Source: Micromussa lordhowensis
Lineage: Eukaryota > Cnidaria > Anthozoa > Scleractinia > Lobophylliidae
Assembly: GCA_964020085.1 (NCBI GenBank)
Contig: OZ026604.1
Coordinates: 20,471,394 to 20,535,393 of the forward strand
Reading direction: 5' to 3'
Length of the DNA stretch: 64,000 bases
The notes under the pieces were generated by a model, which made no database searches, was not told where the DNA came from, and saw only the letters and a list, made by a program, of their open reading frames with translations. This document shows positions 12,000 to 24,620 of this stretch, one piece after another (the first letter of the stretch is position 1; every line of letters begins with the position of its first letter). The position numbers were made by a program, and so were the translations under genes.

Positions 12000-12750
12000 C
12001 CAGCCGTATAGGAGGGGCATCTCGTTTATTGATCAGACATAAAACAGCCCTAGCATAATTTATTGCAAGAAACAAAAGCGGCCCTAATATATTTATTAAT
12101 ATGAAGCAATTAAAACACGGAAATTTTACTGGAAAAAAGAACAATTCCAGAATGAAGTGATCAAAAATGGAGATACCGTCAAATGACAACTCCTATACTA
12201 ACGGACAAACTCCTTAAATATTCGCTTCTTATCATAAGTACGTAACCTGCATATCAACGAATCTACATACCGGCACACAAACCATGGAAAAATAAAACCT
12301 CAAAATGATAATTCTAAAATAAGAAAAACACGCACAAATATACACAAATAATTAAGGTTAGCAGCGAAGAAAGCTAAGGCAGATTGCAGACTGCATTCTT
12401 ACAAGAGAAGCGATCCGTTTCCTTATGATAATGAAAATACAAGCCGGCTGCTTTTCACGGTGCACATCTGCAAAAGTACAAGCAACAAAACAGACGTAGT
12501 GAGTTCCTGATAAGTGTCTCTCGCCTTTTTTAAGCAAATTTATTTAAAAAATGGCGCTGATAATTGCAAAGCTGTGCTCAGACACATTAAGGAAATGCGA
12601 AACATGTGCAGCTTATTGCCAATTTTAGCTTTGGAAAGCTCTAGCGCTGGGAAGATCTAGAATTTTTCTTTCTCTTTCTTTACGAATTGTAGTCCAAAAA
12701 TCCAGCTGTAAGTTCTCTGCATAATTAATTGACAAACCCAAACTTTAAAT
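12000..12750 (-). repeat. Core module copy, orientation -, without LINE
   Basis: Inverted relative to 9038-9791 (caactcctatactaacggac, gtgagttcctgataagtgtc, acgaattgtagtccaaaaat). The LINE target gaattatc is present uninterrupted (gataattc at 12306-12313), so this is an empty site for the LINE found in the three tandem units. The outer end (aggaggggcatctcgtttat) matches the LINE-bearing units rather than copy 1. Confidence 0.6.
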
Positions 12751-13719
12751 TTGGTTGGGCGTTAAAATTAGATTGAAAAAAATATATCATTGGAAGATGC
12801 CCATGTACGGGCAATGTGTTCTCTATAGTCATAGCATCACCCTGGGATTTATTTCTCAGGTTTTCAGACCAACAGAAATTGGTGCTATCTCCAGCGACCA
12901 AGACCGATTTTATGTTTATCGATCGTTTGGTTTCCTGACAGCTTAAATTCAAGAAAAAAGCAAAGATGTTATGTTTCCTGGAGCGGTTTGACAAAGCATT
13001 TATATCCTTTATACTTTCTATTGTTAGGCAGATTTGACCTAATATTAGATCATAGTAAGTTGAGGGGGACTCCCCCATCCACTTTTCCGCTTTAATTCGT
13101 CCAGTACTTTTCGCGAACTATATTTCGTGCGTGTTAAAATGCAATTCTTGTCAGCAGCCATGGCTCCTGGTGTGAATTAGTTTTGCAGAGAAATCACTTA
13201 TATTCTCAGTAAATTCAGATAAGCAAGTAGAAGATAATTTTCCTGCCCAGCGCTTTTGAAATGCTTTCCAAAGAATCCTCCATCGATCGAAACGTGCGGT
13301 AGTTCCGGAGAAGCAGCTGTTTTGGCCGGATATATGCGAACTCCAGAAAATATTACACAGCACTGAACCTATATTAAGTACGCAAAAATTTGCACCGGAA
13401 TTTTTGGAGCGAAATTTCTATCGAACGGGAAACAGATACTTTCGATGAATATTCCTAGTCAAGCAAGACACGCAAGAAAGCGCAATTCAAAAGTTTCTCA
13501 ACGAAGAGCAAACATCCAGCCGTAATTCACCTGTTTATGTTTGTCGTGGTTAAATTGTGTTACGGAAAGACTGTTAAATAGAAACAGAAAAGGTATAAAT
13601 TACAGAGATTGGAATCAACGATAGCTTAACATAACACTTACAACATAGAAAACTACCAAGCGCCCAGTCTTCAGCCGTCCTGTTCAACCCTACATTTTAC
13701 TTCTACAAGAGGCGCCCAA

Positions 13720-14298
13720 ATGTACCCCTGCCCTACGATGTCGTTCATTTCACGCAGATACCTACACGACTTAAAGACCTCTTCCTTTCCTCGTGCAAAT
13801 CTTATGGCCACCAGACTGGAACAGCCAGATATTTTTCTCGGTAAACTAAAGTGCTTATCTGGAGAAGGAAGAAGGACTACGATTGGGTTATCAGCCAACA
13901 CTCATTTGATGAGAGAAAGGTTTAGCAGCGACAACGAGCCGTTAACAAATCTACCTGAGCCAAAACCTGAACAGTTTCCAGAAGGACAAGCTATCAACTT
14001 AGCCAAGAAAGGCCCAGAATACCGGGAACGAAGAAGGAGGAACAACCTGTCGGCGAAGAAGTCCCGTGACGCGAGATAGTTTCGAGAATTGCAAATGCAA
14101 AGAAAACTGATTTACCTTGAGAATGAAAACATTCGTTTACGTAGGGAAATTTATGCCTCGCAAGAGGAAAATTTTCGTTTGAAAGGAATACTAAGCGCTA
14201 AAAACGATGTTTTCAGCACACAACAATCTCGAAAAATAAAATCGTTATCAAATGAGATCCCATATATCAACACCAAAGGAAGCCACAAAGGTTGCTAG
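13720..14298 (+). pseudogene. bZIP copy 2, short form, nonsense-broken and 3'-truncated
   Basis: The frame from 13720 is nearly identical to copy 1 through the basic region but meets an in-frame TAG at 14077-14079, where copy 1 has AAG (lysine) directly after KKSRDAR. The zipper continues in frame after the stop (LIYLENENIRLRREIY). The tail diverges after KSLSNE, where the copy is cut by the junction with block C, so the C-terminal end is lost. It shares the ATA ancestral start and internal deletion with the other short copies. A read-through product could only arise by stop suppression, which there is no reason to assume. Confidence 0.8.
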
Positions 14299-14335
14299 TG
14301 AAATTACTGACTAATATACTTAATACAAAAAAAAC

Positions 14336-16925
14336 GATATATCAAACACTCAAGACCGTGTTTTATCAGCCATCCAACACCTCCAATTTCGTAAAAGAAT
14401 ACTCCGCTGCGTGTCGTATTTTCCACACTCTTCTCGTTGTTTGGATATGGCGATGAAACACTGCCTCTCGTGTTTGATATTTTACATCAAACGCGAAAGA
14501 CCGTGTTTGATCACTGAAGACACCTAGAAGGGAGTTCAAAATGCGACGCGCCACGGAGTGTTTTTAGACGAACTCCTGGACGAACTTCAAAGTGTTTGGA
14601 AATTGGGGCAACCGCTGTCTCGAGTGTTTGATATGTCTTCTCATCGAAAGTCAAACTAAGGAGAAAACGGAGAAATAAAATAATAAAAACTCTATGCTAA
14701 TAGAACCAATTGACTGCTCATCGACCTGGCGTTTGAATCGCCTCGAGGTTGGAGATGACCTTGTTTTGATACAGACCTCAGAGCTTTTGTTGTGTAAATC
14801 AATTTGTTTTAACACTAACAAGGTGCATTACATGACAAAAGATGAGAAGTCTGTATCAAAGAAAGGTCACCTCCAGCCTCGCTGCCATTCAAAGGCGAGA
14901 TCACCGAGCAGACAATTGCAAAATGATCTATTGATCAGATATCCAAACAACTTCACTGTCATGAGTTCTTTTTTTAACTTGATAAATTATTAATGAGTCT
15001 GAGAAGCAAGAGTACCATTCTCGTGTATATTTATGTAGTATCGTGCCAAAGACATGCTGCTATAAAAGGAAAGAAAATTAGAAATGGGGCAGCTGTCCTC
15101 CTCAGTTGTCTGTACTCCGCAGGCGTCAGGCAATAGGGGTGTGTTACTAACTACTTTTTAACCGAGAGTGAGATCTTTACGGCAAAATTTTCTTGTAAAG
15201 ACCGAACGTTCGATCGAGGTTAATAAGTTGTTTATTTTATGGCTTTTTGCTTTGTTTTTGCAGGCCCAGGTCCGTGGGGGCTACTGGAGAATAATGTCCT
15301 ACAACTAGCTAAATAGAACGTGCGTTATATCCGCAACAAACAAACGCGATATCTATAATAGCTTTTGCTAATCATTAATATTTTTCAACTTAAAACTAAG
15401 GAGAAGACGGTAAAATAATTAAAATAGCAAAAATCTACATGCATGCTAGTTGAGAACAAATCACTAAACACCAGGAATTGGAGTTTTTTGACTTCTGTTC
15501 CGTCATCAATGCATGGAGAAACCACGTATACGTAACTAAAAGTTTTAACACGAGCTTTGTAGTTTTATAAACCATGAAGTGAAGTGTTCTAATACAGCAC
15601 GAAAAACGGAAGGTAGCAAGTGAACGTGCATGAAAAAACAACATCTGTAACGCACCTGTAATATCAAGTGCTTCACCTTATGCTTATTCCGATCTATTAT
15701 TATTTAATACACGCATTTATATCATGCCATAGAACAATCAGTTATTGGCAATACACCCGCGATTGCGAAAGTGTTAAAACATACAAAGCGACAGAACGGA
15801 AACCATTCATAGCAAATGGTCAAACGGCTCTACTCCGCTTAAAAGTTCTCCTAATAACACAGCATAAAATGCCCTTCACAAACAAGTGCGAAGCAAAAAA
15901 GGGTTGAGAGACCGAAATTCAAGAACGGAAAATGTGCAAATGTTAGTCCGTGTAATTTAACACAATTAACAAACCATTTAACACCTGCTGAATGATCTCT
16001 GGGTTTTCGTCATTTGTGATAGAAATAGCTGGAATACGAAGACTTGGAGTAACGAACCTGGTCGTCCATTATCGATCGCAACTGCCAGATAAGAGCAACG
16101 GCGTCTGAATCATGGGTTTTGACATTTCCGATGTCCGCGTTGATTGAAATATTAAGAGCTTTCCAAAGCCAGTGGGTAGATTAAAAAACACTTTTTTCTC
16201 TTGGACAAACTAGCAGGGAGGAGATCGGAGGAGACCAATCACACGTGACTACGCAGATCCTAGTAGTTTGTTGGGGGTCTCAGACAAGGATTTGTAAATA
16301 GACCACTCCTAGTCGGCTTTTGTTCCTGAAATCCTCCGAGCGCGAAACTCAGTTTATATTATACAAATTAGGGGAGAAACGAGGAGGGAATGGGGACAGG
16401 CGAAGAAAACATTTCTTTCTCTTTCGCAGCTCGCAGCTTTTCACGCTGGCCGCTTGCTGCTCGATAGCTCTAAGAAGCGCATGGAAAACGATAGGAAAAG
16501 AAACAGACTGCACGCAGTCTTACGCAGTCTTATTTGTGCACTAATTCGCAGACGTTGTTTAACGGGTAAATTTAACACCACGTGGCGCCAAGACTCATTC
16601 ATAATTCTAACCCGCTTGAAACTCGTTCCTTGCAAAGTCTGACTGCGGAACCGATTGAATCAAGAACATCTCTTTCGAAAGTCTTTTCAAACCGCATGAC
16701 AGCTAAAATATTTCTTTTCTGTTCGTTAGAAAATTCGCTCAGAAAATTCCGGTGCAAATTTTCCTTTACTTTATTCTGGAATTCAGTGTTGTTAATATTT
16801 ACTAGACTGAGCTTGCATATCTCCGGCCAAAACAGCAGTTTCTCGCCAACTACATTACATCTCGATCGAGAGAGGTCTCTTTGGCAAGCATTTCACAAGC
16901 GCTGGGCAGAAAAATTATCTTAACT
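14336..16925 (+). repeat. Segmental duplication block C, left copy
   Basis: Matched in inverted orientation by 46741-49870. Landmarks are atatcaaacactcaagac at the left edge, cggtctttacaag/ttcgatcgaggttaataag near 15200, caaatggtcaaacggctc near 15820, ggaggagaccaatcacacgtg near 16220 and aatgctttccaaag-type sequence at the right edge. No recognisable protein domain was found in either copy. The open frames around 15435-15907 and 16320-16640 are not convincing genes. Confidence 0.75.
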
Positions 16926-17355
16926 TCTACTTTCTTATCCGAATTTAATTATCATTTAGAAATTTTCTTACATTTGAGTCATTTTGTAGATTAGAAAAAC
17001 TGATGAAAATATCATTACATAATCCCTTAACTAAACGAAGCCAGTTAAAGAAACCCCTTGTTAGAAACTTAATAACTTAAGCTGGGAGAGCTACACTTAT
17101 AATTAACAACTAACTTGAAAAATGATTTTTTTGCAGGACAATAATACTCGGTTCCATTTTCCTTCATCCTATTTATGGGCAAATGACTAAGCAATATCTA
17201 CTAATACAAGAAAAGGCGAAAGCTATCACACTTCGCGTTCCCTTGACATGATTTACAATCCCCGATCAATTGAGTCGGGAGGAATAGGTTCGTACGACTA
17301 TTCGCCACAGGAAAAAGACTCGCCATATTCTCCAGCAAAACTAGGATATTTGACA

Positions 17356-18243
17356 TCAGGAGCAAAAAGATGGTGTCGTGCTTAATCTCTCATTTGATAA
17401 CGATTTTTCTTTTAGAGATTGTTGCTTGCTGAAAACATCGCAGTTAGCGCTTAGTATTCCTTTTAAGCGAAAATTTTCTTCCCGCGAGGCATAAATTTCC
17501 CTACGTAGACGAATGTTTTCATTCTCAATGTAAACCAGTTTCCTTTCAATTTGCAATTCTCGAAACTTCCTCGCGTCACGGGACTTCTTCGCCGACAGGT
17601 TGTTTCTCCTTCTTCGTTCCCGGTACTCTGGGCCTTTCTTGGCTGAGCTGATAGCTTGTCCTTCTGGAAACTGTTCAGCTTTAGACTCAGGTAGTTTTTT
17701 TAACCGCTCTCTGTCGCTGCCAAGACTTCCCTTCGTCGAATGAGTGTTGCCTGAACAACCAGTGGTTGTTTTTGTTCCTTCTCCAGATAAACCTTTTGGT
17801 TTCCCAAGAAAAATATCTGGCTGTTCCAGTCTGGTGGCCATAGGATTTGAACTAGGAAAAGAAGAGATCTTAAGGTCTTGTAGGTATCTTCGTGAAGTGA
17901 ACGACATAGTAGGGCAGGGGTACCTTGCACCACAATACGGATTGGCTCCAAATTGCCAACCGCACAGCCTTGCGTTTTCAGAGACGAAGGACTGCACTTC
18001 GTCCTGCAATTCCCTCTTGATTTTTCCGTTTGGTACGCCCGTTCTAACCGACTCTAGCTGATGCTCAATTCCATTTCTTCCGAAGTTTGACTGCAAAGAA
18101 GGACATGATTTGGGGCTCTGCAGGGAGCCCTCTCCAAAACTGGAAGGCGCTGCATAGAAACCATACATTTGGGCGCCTCTTGTAGAAGTGCAATGTACGG
18201 TTGAACAGGACGGCTGAAGAATGGGCGCTCGGTAGTTTTCCAT
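17356..18243 (-). CDS. PAR-type bZIP transcription factor-like protein, long form, copy 3
   Basis: Intronless 295-codon frame with a genuine ATG at 18243 (acaacATGGaaaac), the most complete N-terminus in the array: MENYRAPILQPSCS, then a Ser/Gly-rich stretch, RELQDEVQSFVSEN, and RYPCPTMSF where the short copies begin. The basic region RERRRRNNLSAKKSRDARKF is followed by a zipper (LVYIENENIRLRREIY) in which all heptad positions are acceptable. The C-terminus ends early, at TPSFCS, because a run of five T replaces the shorter run of the short copies and shifts the frame. The downstream sequence (EYGESFSCGE in the short copies) is still present but out of frame. Predicted nuclear DNA-binding dimer. 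Best candidate for the ancestral, functional gene of the array. Confidence 0.75.
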   Translation of the reverse strand: MENYRAPILQPSCSTVHCTSTRGAQMYGFYAAPSSFGEGSLQSPKSCPSLQSNFGRNGIEHQLESVRTGVPNGKIKRELQDEVQSFVSENARLCGWQFGANPYCGARYPCPTMSFTSRRYLQDLKISSFPSSNPMATRLEQPDIFLGKPKGLSGEGTKTTTGCSGNTHSTKGSLGSDRERLKKLPESKAEQFPEGQAISSAKKGPEYRERRRRNNLSAKKSRDARKFRELQIERKLVYIENENIRLRREIYASREENFRLKGILSANCDVFSKQQSLKEKSLSNERLSTTPSFCS

Positions 18244-18478
18244 GTTGTAAGTGTTATGTTAGGCTATCCTTGATTCCAATCTCTGTACTTTATTGCTTAT
18301 CTGGTTTTATTTCAACAGTCTTACCGTGACAGAACATAACGACGACAAACATAAACAGGTGAATTACAGCTTGATATTTTGCCTTTGTTGTGAAACTTTT
18401 GAATTGCGCTTTCTTGTGTGTCTTGCTTTGACTAGGAATTTAAATCTAAAAAAAAGTTTCCCGTACCCTAGAAATATT

Positions 18479-19110
18479 GTTTCGAAAATTCCGGTGCAAA
18501 TTTTTGCATATGTAGTTCTGGAAGTCAGTGGTGTGTTATATTTACCAGAGTTTCCAAAGATCTGGCCAAAACAGCTACTTCTCCGGAACTATCGCACGTT
18601 TAAATCGAGAGAGGCCTCTTTGGAAAGCATTTCAAAATCGCTGCGCTGGAAAATTACCTTCTACTTGCTTATCCGAAATTTACTGCGAAAATAAGTCATT
18701 TCGCTGCAAAACTAATTCGCTTCAGGAGCCATGGCTGCTGAAAAACATTGCATTATAACACCCACGAAATAGTTCACGAAAAGTGATAGAAATTTCGCTC
18801 CAAAAATTCCGGTGCAAATTTTCGCATACTTAATTTAGGTTCCGTGCTGTGTAATATTTTTCGGAGTTCACATATATCCGGCCAAAACAGCTGCTTCTCC
18901 GGAACTACCGCACGTTTCGATCGATGGAGGTCTCTTTGAAAAGCATTTCAAAAGCGCTGGGCAGGAAAATTATCTTCTACTTGCTTATCCGAAATTTACT
19001 TCGGAAATAAGTAATTTCGCTGCAAAACTAATTCACATCAGGAGCTATGGCTGGTGACAAGAATTGCATTTTAACACGCACAAAAATAGTTCGCGAAGAG
19101 TGCTGGACGG
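18479..19110 (+). repeat. Local tandem duplication of the bZIP upstream module
   Basis: Two adjacent copies, about 18479-18785 and 18786-19110, both run from attccggtgcaaatttt through ggccaaaacagct(a/g)cttctc, cgcacgttt, tggaggcctctttg-like sequence and catggctg(c/g)tgaaaa to the next start. Other bZIP copies have one. The short frames starting at the two atggctg positions stop quickly. Confidence 0.6.
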
Positions 19111-19217
19111 TTTAAGAGGAAAAAACCTTTATAGAAAATGATTCTTTTTTTTTTCTCTCCTTATCTAACATTGGGTCAAATCTGCTTAATAATAAAAGCA
19201 TAAAGGATATAAATGCT

Positions 19218-19457
19218 TTGTCAAACCGCTCCCAGAAACATAACATCTTGGCTTTTGTTCTGAATTTAAGCTGTCAGGAAACCAAACGATCGATAAATAT
19301 AAAATCGGTCTTGGTCGCTGGATATAGCTCAAATTTCTGTTGGTCTGAAAACCTTAGAAATAAATCCCAGGGCGATGCTATGATTATAGAGAACACATTG
19401 CCCGTACGTGGGCATCTTTCAATGATATATTTTTTTCAATGTAATTTTAACGCCTAA
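19218..19457 (+). other. Divergent open frame upstream of bZIP copy 3 (array-wide frame)
   Basis: The frame contains VLNLSCQETKRSINIKSVLV and NKSQGDAMIIENTLPV. Close relatives are open at 9794-10003 (-), 12725-13078 (-), 28769-29209 (+) and 33833-34273 (+), and a version is readable near 43440-43600 (-); the copy near 39230 is frameshifted. Differences between copies are often amino-acid changing, so there is no visible purifying selection. No family recognised. Confidence 0.2.
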
Positions 19458-19888
19458 CCAAATTTCACGTTTGGGTTTTGGCAATTAATTATGCAGAGAA
19501 CTGACATCTGGATTTCCGAACTACAATTCGTAAAGAAAGAGAAAGAAAAATTCTAGATCTTTCCAAAGCTAAAATTGACAACTAGCTGCAGACGTCTCTC
19601 ACTTCCTTAATGTGTTTGAGCTCAGCTTTGCAATTATCAGCGCCATTTTTTAAAATAAATTTGCTTAAAAAAGGCGAGAGACACTTATCAGGAACTCACT
19701 ACGTCTGTTTGTTGCTTATAGTTTTGCAGCTGATGTGCTAGTGAAAAGCAGCCTTGTATTGTCATTATCATAAGGAAACGGATCGCTTCTCTTGTAAGAA
19801 TGCAGTCTGTAAACTGCCTAAACTTTCCTCGCTGCTAACCTTACTTATTTGTATATATTTGTGGGTGTTTTCTAATTTTAGAATTATC

Positions 19889-21944
19889 TCCTTAACGGAC
19901 GAAATTAAAATCTCGTGCGAAGGTTCAATTACCATGGATGAATGTTTAGAAGCGCTAAAAGATTTCAAATCTAGAAAAACACCGGGCACACACGGTTTCC
20001 CTGCAGAATTTTACCGATTCTTTTGGACCGAAATCGGCAATGAATTGATAGGCAGCTTTAATTATGCCGTCCAATCTGGAAGTCTGTCTATTTCTCAGAG
20101 AAGAGGAATAATTTCCCTTATCCCAAAAAAATTTAAGGACAAAACTATTCAGGAGATCCTGAGACCGATATCACTTTCAAATGTAGGCTATAAAATCCTC
20201 ACTAAAACCATAGCAAAAAGACTCGAGAAAGTGCTTCCCAATATTATAAGCATAGATCAAACCCGTTATGTCAAAGGCCGTTATATTGGCGAAAATATTC
20301 GTTTAATACAAGATGTGATACATTCCAAAACCTAACTAACCAAAAAGGCATAGGTATTTTCCTCGTTTTCAAAAAAGCGTTCGACTCAGTTGAGTGGTCT
20401 TACCTCAACGCCGCTCTTGAACTTTTTAATTTTGGCCCAGACATTTTGAACTGGATTAAAATAATCTATAATGATGTTTCTGTTGCGTTGTCAACAATGG
20501 CCATGGTTCTACCTTCTTTCATTTGCAACGGGGCGTTCGTCAAGGCTGTCCTCTATCAGGAATATTGTTCGTCTTGGGTATCGAACGTTTTGCAAGAGCC
20601 TTAAAAAACAAAGCTTCTGTCAATGTCATACGTGTTGATGACCGTGAAATAAAGATAGCCCAATATGCTGATGACACCACTGTTTTTGTTCGTGATAAGG
20701 AATCGGTTCTAGAGCTCCTTGAGTTCCTCAGAGAATTTAGCTCTTTATCCGGTTTAGAAATCAATACTTCTAAAACTGAAGCAATGTGGTTAGGGCAATG
20801 GAAAAATAACCAAGACACTCTTTTGGTTTTAGATGGCCAAAAGAATCAATACTTTCTCTAGGTGTTTTCTTCTCACACAATCAAACTGATGCAGACGAGC
20901 TTAACTTCGGGGCCAAAATACGTGACTTAGAGAACTCTTTGCACACCTGGAAAAGAAGAAAATTAACATTGTCTGGGAAAATCAACATAGTCAAAACGCT
21001 AGGTCTGTCTAAACTAATTTTCAATGCTTCTGTTTTATACATCCCCCACCACTATATAGAGCAAATCAACAAGATAACTTCTACTTTTATTTGGGACGGT
21101 AAACCTGCCAAAATCAAAAGAAAAACTCTTATTGGTGAAAAAAAAAATGGCGGCCTAAAAATGGGCGATTTTTCTATGAAGTAAAAAGTGTTGAAAATCG
21201 CTTGGATCAACAGAGTCCAAAACGAATCTTCTGCTTCATGGAAAATTATTCCAAATTATCTTTTGCAACATCATGGGAACCTTGCCTTTTTGTCAAATTG
21301 TAACTACGACACCAAAACACTGAAGCTGGGAAATCTCCCAGATTTCTATGGCTCACTTTTAGAACATTAGCAATATGTTAAAAATACATCAATTGACGAA
21401 ACAGACATCAAACATGAAATTTTATGGAACAACTGCAATATCTTAATTGACAAGATGTCGGTATTTTATAAAACTTGGTTCACTCATAATATTATTCATT
21501 TAGATGACTTACTGAACGAACACAGTAATTTCTACAAGTTTCATGAGTTCAAGGCAAATTAAACTTTGATGTGCCTTTCACTGTCTTCTATGGAGTTATT
21601 GACGCCATCCCTAATGCGTGGAAAGATAAAATTAAACAGCAAAACCAAAGTGGCAAGGTCAATCAATATGATAATACAACACTTAACACAAGCTCAATTT
21701 ATTCCTCTATCTTAGAGAGGTCCTTCGTCCCGCCAATTTCGCAAAATCGGATCTTGTATCATGGTTTTACTGAAAATAATGTTCACAAAGTTTATCAACT
21801 ACCCTTCACGATCACAAAAGAAGTTTAAGTCATAATGTTTCAATATAGAGTATCGTAATGAGACCTGCCTTGTAAGTAATTTATGTATCAATTGTGCTTT
21901 GTAAATTAAAATTATTACTCACTAAAAAAAAGAAAAAAAAAAAA
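19889..21944 (+). mobile_element. Tx1/L1-like LINE, 5'-truncated, copy 1
   Basis: Flanked by gaattatc at 19881-19888 and 21945-21952, with an A-rich 3' tail. The coding remains start in the RT domain (SITMDECLEALKDFKSRKTP), with LRPISLSNVGYKILTKTIAK, then QRGVRQGCPLSGILF and the catalytic AQYADDTTVFV box. The frame breaks several times. Where motif A should supply its catalytic Asp the sequence reads IFLVFKKAFDSVEW, with Val. Endonuclease and ORF1 are missing. Not capable of autonomous movement. Same insertion as the copies at 29608 and 34628. Confidence 0.88.
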
Positions 21945-22385
21945 GAATTATCATTTTCAGGTTTTCTCACATTTGAAATGTATTTTTTCCGTTGTTATTG
22001 TAAGATAGTTGTGTGCCGGTATATAGATTCGTTGATTTGGAGGTTACGTACTTATGATAAGAAGCAAATATTCACGGAGTTTGTCCGTTAGTATAGGAGT
22101 TGTCACTTGACGGCATCTCCATTTTTGATCACTTCATTCTGGAATGGTTTTTCAGTAAAATTTCCGTGTTTTAATTCTTTCATATTAATATATGTCTGGA
22201 TTTATGAAAACCGTGTTAAAACGAAATCAAGTGGGTTTTTTTTTAATTGCATATTTCTTCAATTTAATTTTCTTCCTTGCTCTCGCTATGACAGCAGATT
22301 GTAATTCGTACCTAGCATGAAATGTAGAGAACTTCTTGCCGCATGTTTCATTGATCTTTCCTTTTTTTTAAATTATTTATCCTAC

Positions 22386-22408
22386 CACCCCCCCCCCCCC
22401 TCCCCCCT
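22386..22408 (+). repeat. Poly-C tract
   Basis: A run of C interrupted by one T, within the 4.05-kb element. It is a likely site of sequencing or replication slippage. Confidence 0.9.
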
Positions 22409-22590
22409 TCGAATTTCTACTAAGTTTAGTCCAGGCTTCACTCGTTTGAATTCAGTTCGCGCGTTCGTTGACTCTGACATGGAGCCGATCGCTTAGCGTT
22501 CTGTATTTGCTGTCTAAAGGAAGTCTGCCTGAGGACATCATTAAGTCCAATGAAGGTGCAAGTCTAACGGTTTGCTAGCAAGCGTCGTCT

Positions 22591-23175
22591 ATAGATCGTT
22601 TTCACGTGACGTCATCACTTTCTAAAATCTAAAACTAAAAATCCACCAAAGTTTTCATCCTCATCAGGTATAAGAGGTGACATATTTATATCTGTTTACA
22701 ACTTTAAAGCTCAATAGCGTGCTTCGTTTGGAAACCAGAGCATTTTGAATTTCCGAGTTATGGAGGTGCGTGACACAAGGCTACGATCAAATTTGTTGAA
22801 AAATATATACTTATCTCATGATTTTGAGCCCAGTTAGAAGCTAGAGCATTAGGAAAAGTGCTCATGTAAATACTTGCTTTTTCAGTACTGACAATCAGTC
22901 GCCTAGAAAGCCAAAGTAAGTTCCAGATGTTTACACTATTTTCCGGCCGCCATATTGGTGTACCATGGAGGTACACCAACATGGCGTTTTCATACTGGGC
23001 TCTGTAAATTTCTGCGAAACATTTCGACGAATTTCTGAAGTTTGGGGAAACGCACAGACCTAAAACTTGGGGAAGTGTCTTATTTTTTTATCCTCTATAA
23101 CATCACAATTTCTTAGCTTTTTCCACTGGATAGTTTTCGATTTATTTTTTTATTGCGTGACAGTGAAAACGATCT
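22591..23175. mobile_element. MITE with internal palindrome, copy 1
   Basis: The ends atagatcgttttcac and gtgaaaacgatctat are inverted repeats, with a cgtgacgtca motif inside the left end and gcgtgacag inside the right. A palindrome at about 22943-22984 reads ccatattggtgtacc / ggtacaccaacatgg. Related copies at 26830-27436 and 53795-54077 have the same layout. Non-coding. Confidence 0.65.
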
Positions 23176-24070
23176 ATTATCCTACGCGGTAAGGCGGGCC
23201 TGATATGTATCAACGGAACATTTAGTCCCGTAAGAGTAGGCCGTTTGCCCTGTAGCGATAATGTTGTGCTTGCTTTAGACAGCAAAGATCTTTAGCCACA
23301 CCAACTTAGGGCTTATAGGTGCAATGGACTAGACATTTCCAGCTGCTGTTGGCGTTATTTGCCCTGAACTTTGATTTGGCTAAAGACTTAGAAAAAAATC
23401 TGTTGAAATGTGGATATGCCATTCCGCGCTCGAAAAAAATCAAGTTCATCCGGGACATTGCTATTTGCAAGCAAAGCATGGCCACGAGCAGAGTGAAGAA
23501 CATGAGTTCAAGCGCTGATCGTGAGTAGAATTTCCTTGTTTGATCAATTTTAGGCGTTTTCGGCTTAGCTAACTATCAGAACTGTCTGCGATTCGCCAGC
23601 GCGGAAGAATTTTATTTGCGTGTCTTCCGGCTGATGATTGATCAGTTTGTTGAAGTGTTGACATGTTGAAGTGCTCGCCAACTAATGATTATGGCCTAGT
23701 TTGTTTGAAGTTCGATCCATTCTCGATGTAGGAAGCTCTTGTTTAGTCCATTTAGGACGATGCAGGTTATAGAAAGCTAAACTTGATCAACTCTCCGCCG
23801 CCGTTTTTGACATCTGTGCCTTCGTGTGTTTATGTAGACCGTGGCTCCAATTTCATGTTCAAAGCACTCTTAATTAAATTGTACAATTCATGATTCATCG
23901 AAAAGACGGTGAAACTAGTCTTCCTGGCCTGAAAAGGCATCCAGGAGAGTTATTTCCCTTTATTTGAGCTACGATAAGCCTTGTGGAAAGCTAGCGCTAA
24001 GACAGAATTGTATCACGATTATCAGTGACAAGTCAAATTCTGTGGCTACGTTTTTGCGAATCCAGACAGA

Positions 24071-24620
24071 TATTGAAAGTAAATGTCACGTAAGGGCTAC
24101 TAGTTGGCTGAAATGTAGAAGCAAATAGTCCATTTGACTGCTTATAATGCTCTTTTTGCCATGACTGGCTAATTTAATGCCTAGGAAAGACATAGTGAGG
24201 TCATTTAGCTAAAATCACAGAGGTTAAACATGTCTAAATTAGTGCCGCGAATCAAGTGATCAATTTAAGCTCTGATTAAGCTTTGTTTGGCTAGTTCGAC
24301 TCATTTGAAGCGATTTCAAAGGCTTGCATAGGCATGGCATAGCTTCTATTAAAGAGTACATCAGGTAGAAAGCACTCTCAGTACTACATGGTTTTATTTA
24401 TGTACACTAATTATTGAAAGTAAATGTCACGTAAGGGCTACTAGTTGGCTGAAATGTAGAAGCAAATAGTCCATTTGACTGCTTATAATGCTCTTTTTGC
24501 CATGACTGGCTAATTTAATGCCTAGGAAAGACATAGTGAGGTCATTTAGCTAAAATCACAGAGGTTAAACATGTCTAAATTAGTGCCGCGAATCAAGTGA
24601 TCAATTTAAGCTCTGATTAA
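24071..24620 (+). repeat. 341-bp tandem duplication
   Basis: Copy 1 is 24071-24411. Copy 2 starts at 24412 and is interrupted after 24620 by the Kolobok-like element, resuming at 26037 and ending at about 26167. Both begin tattgaaagtaaatgtcacg and end ttatttatgtacacta. Copy 1 thus shows the uninterrupted target gattaagctttg. Confidence 0.9.

Noticed and set aside
14077..14079. Stop codon in bZIP copy 2 as a possible programmed read-through
   Set aside because: The copy is also cut off at its 3' end. A simple AAG-to-TAG nonsense change in a pseudogene is the plain explanation.
21571..21828. Separate small gene MPFTVFYGVIDAIPNAWKDK seen in three copies
   Set aside because: It is the post-RT part of the LINE, separated from the RT frame by frameshifts, and lies within the LINE boundaries.
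22386..22408. Poly-C run as a regulatory or structural signal
   Set aside because: A single low-complexity run inside a transposon, with nothing in the surroundings to support a function.
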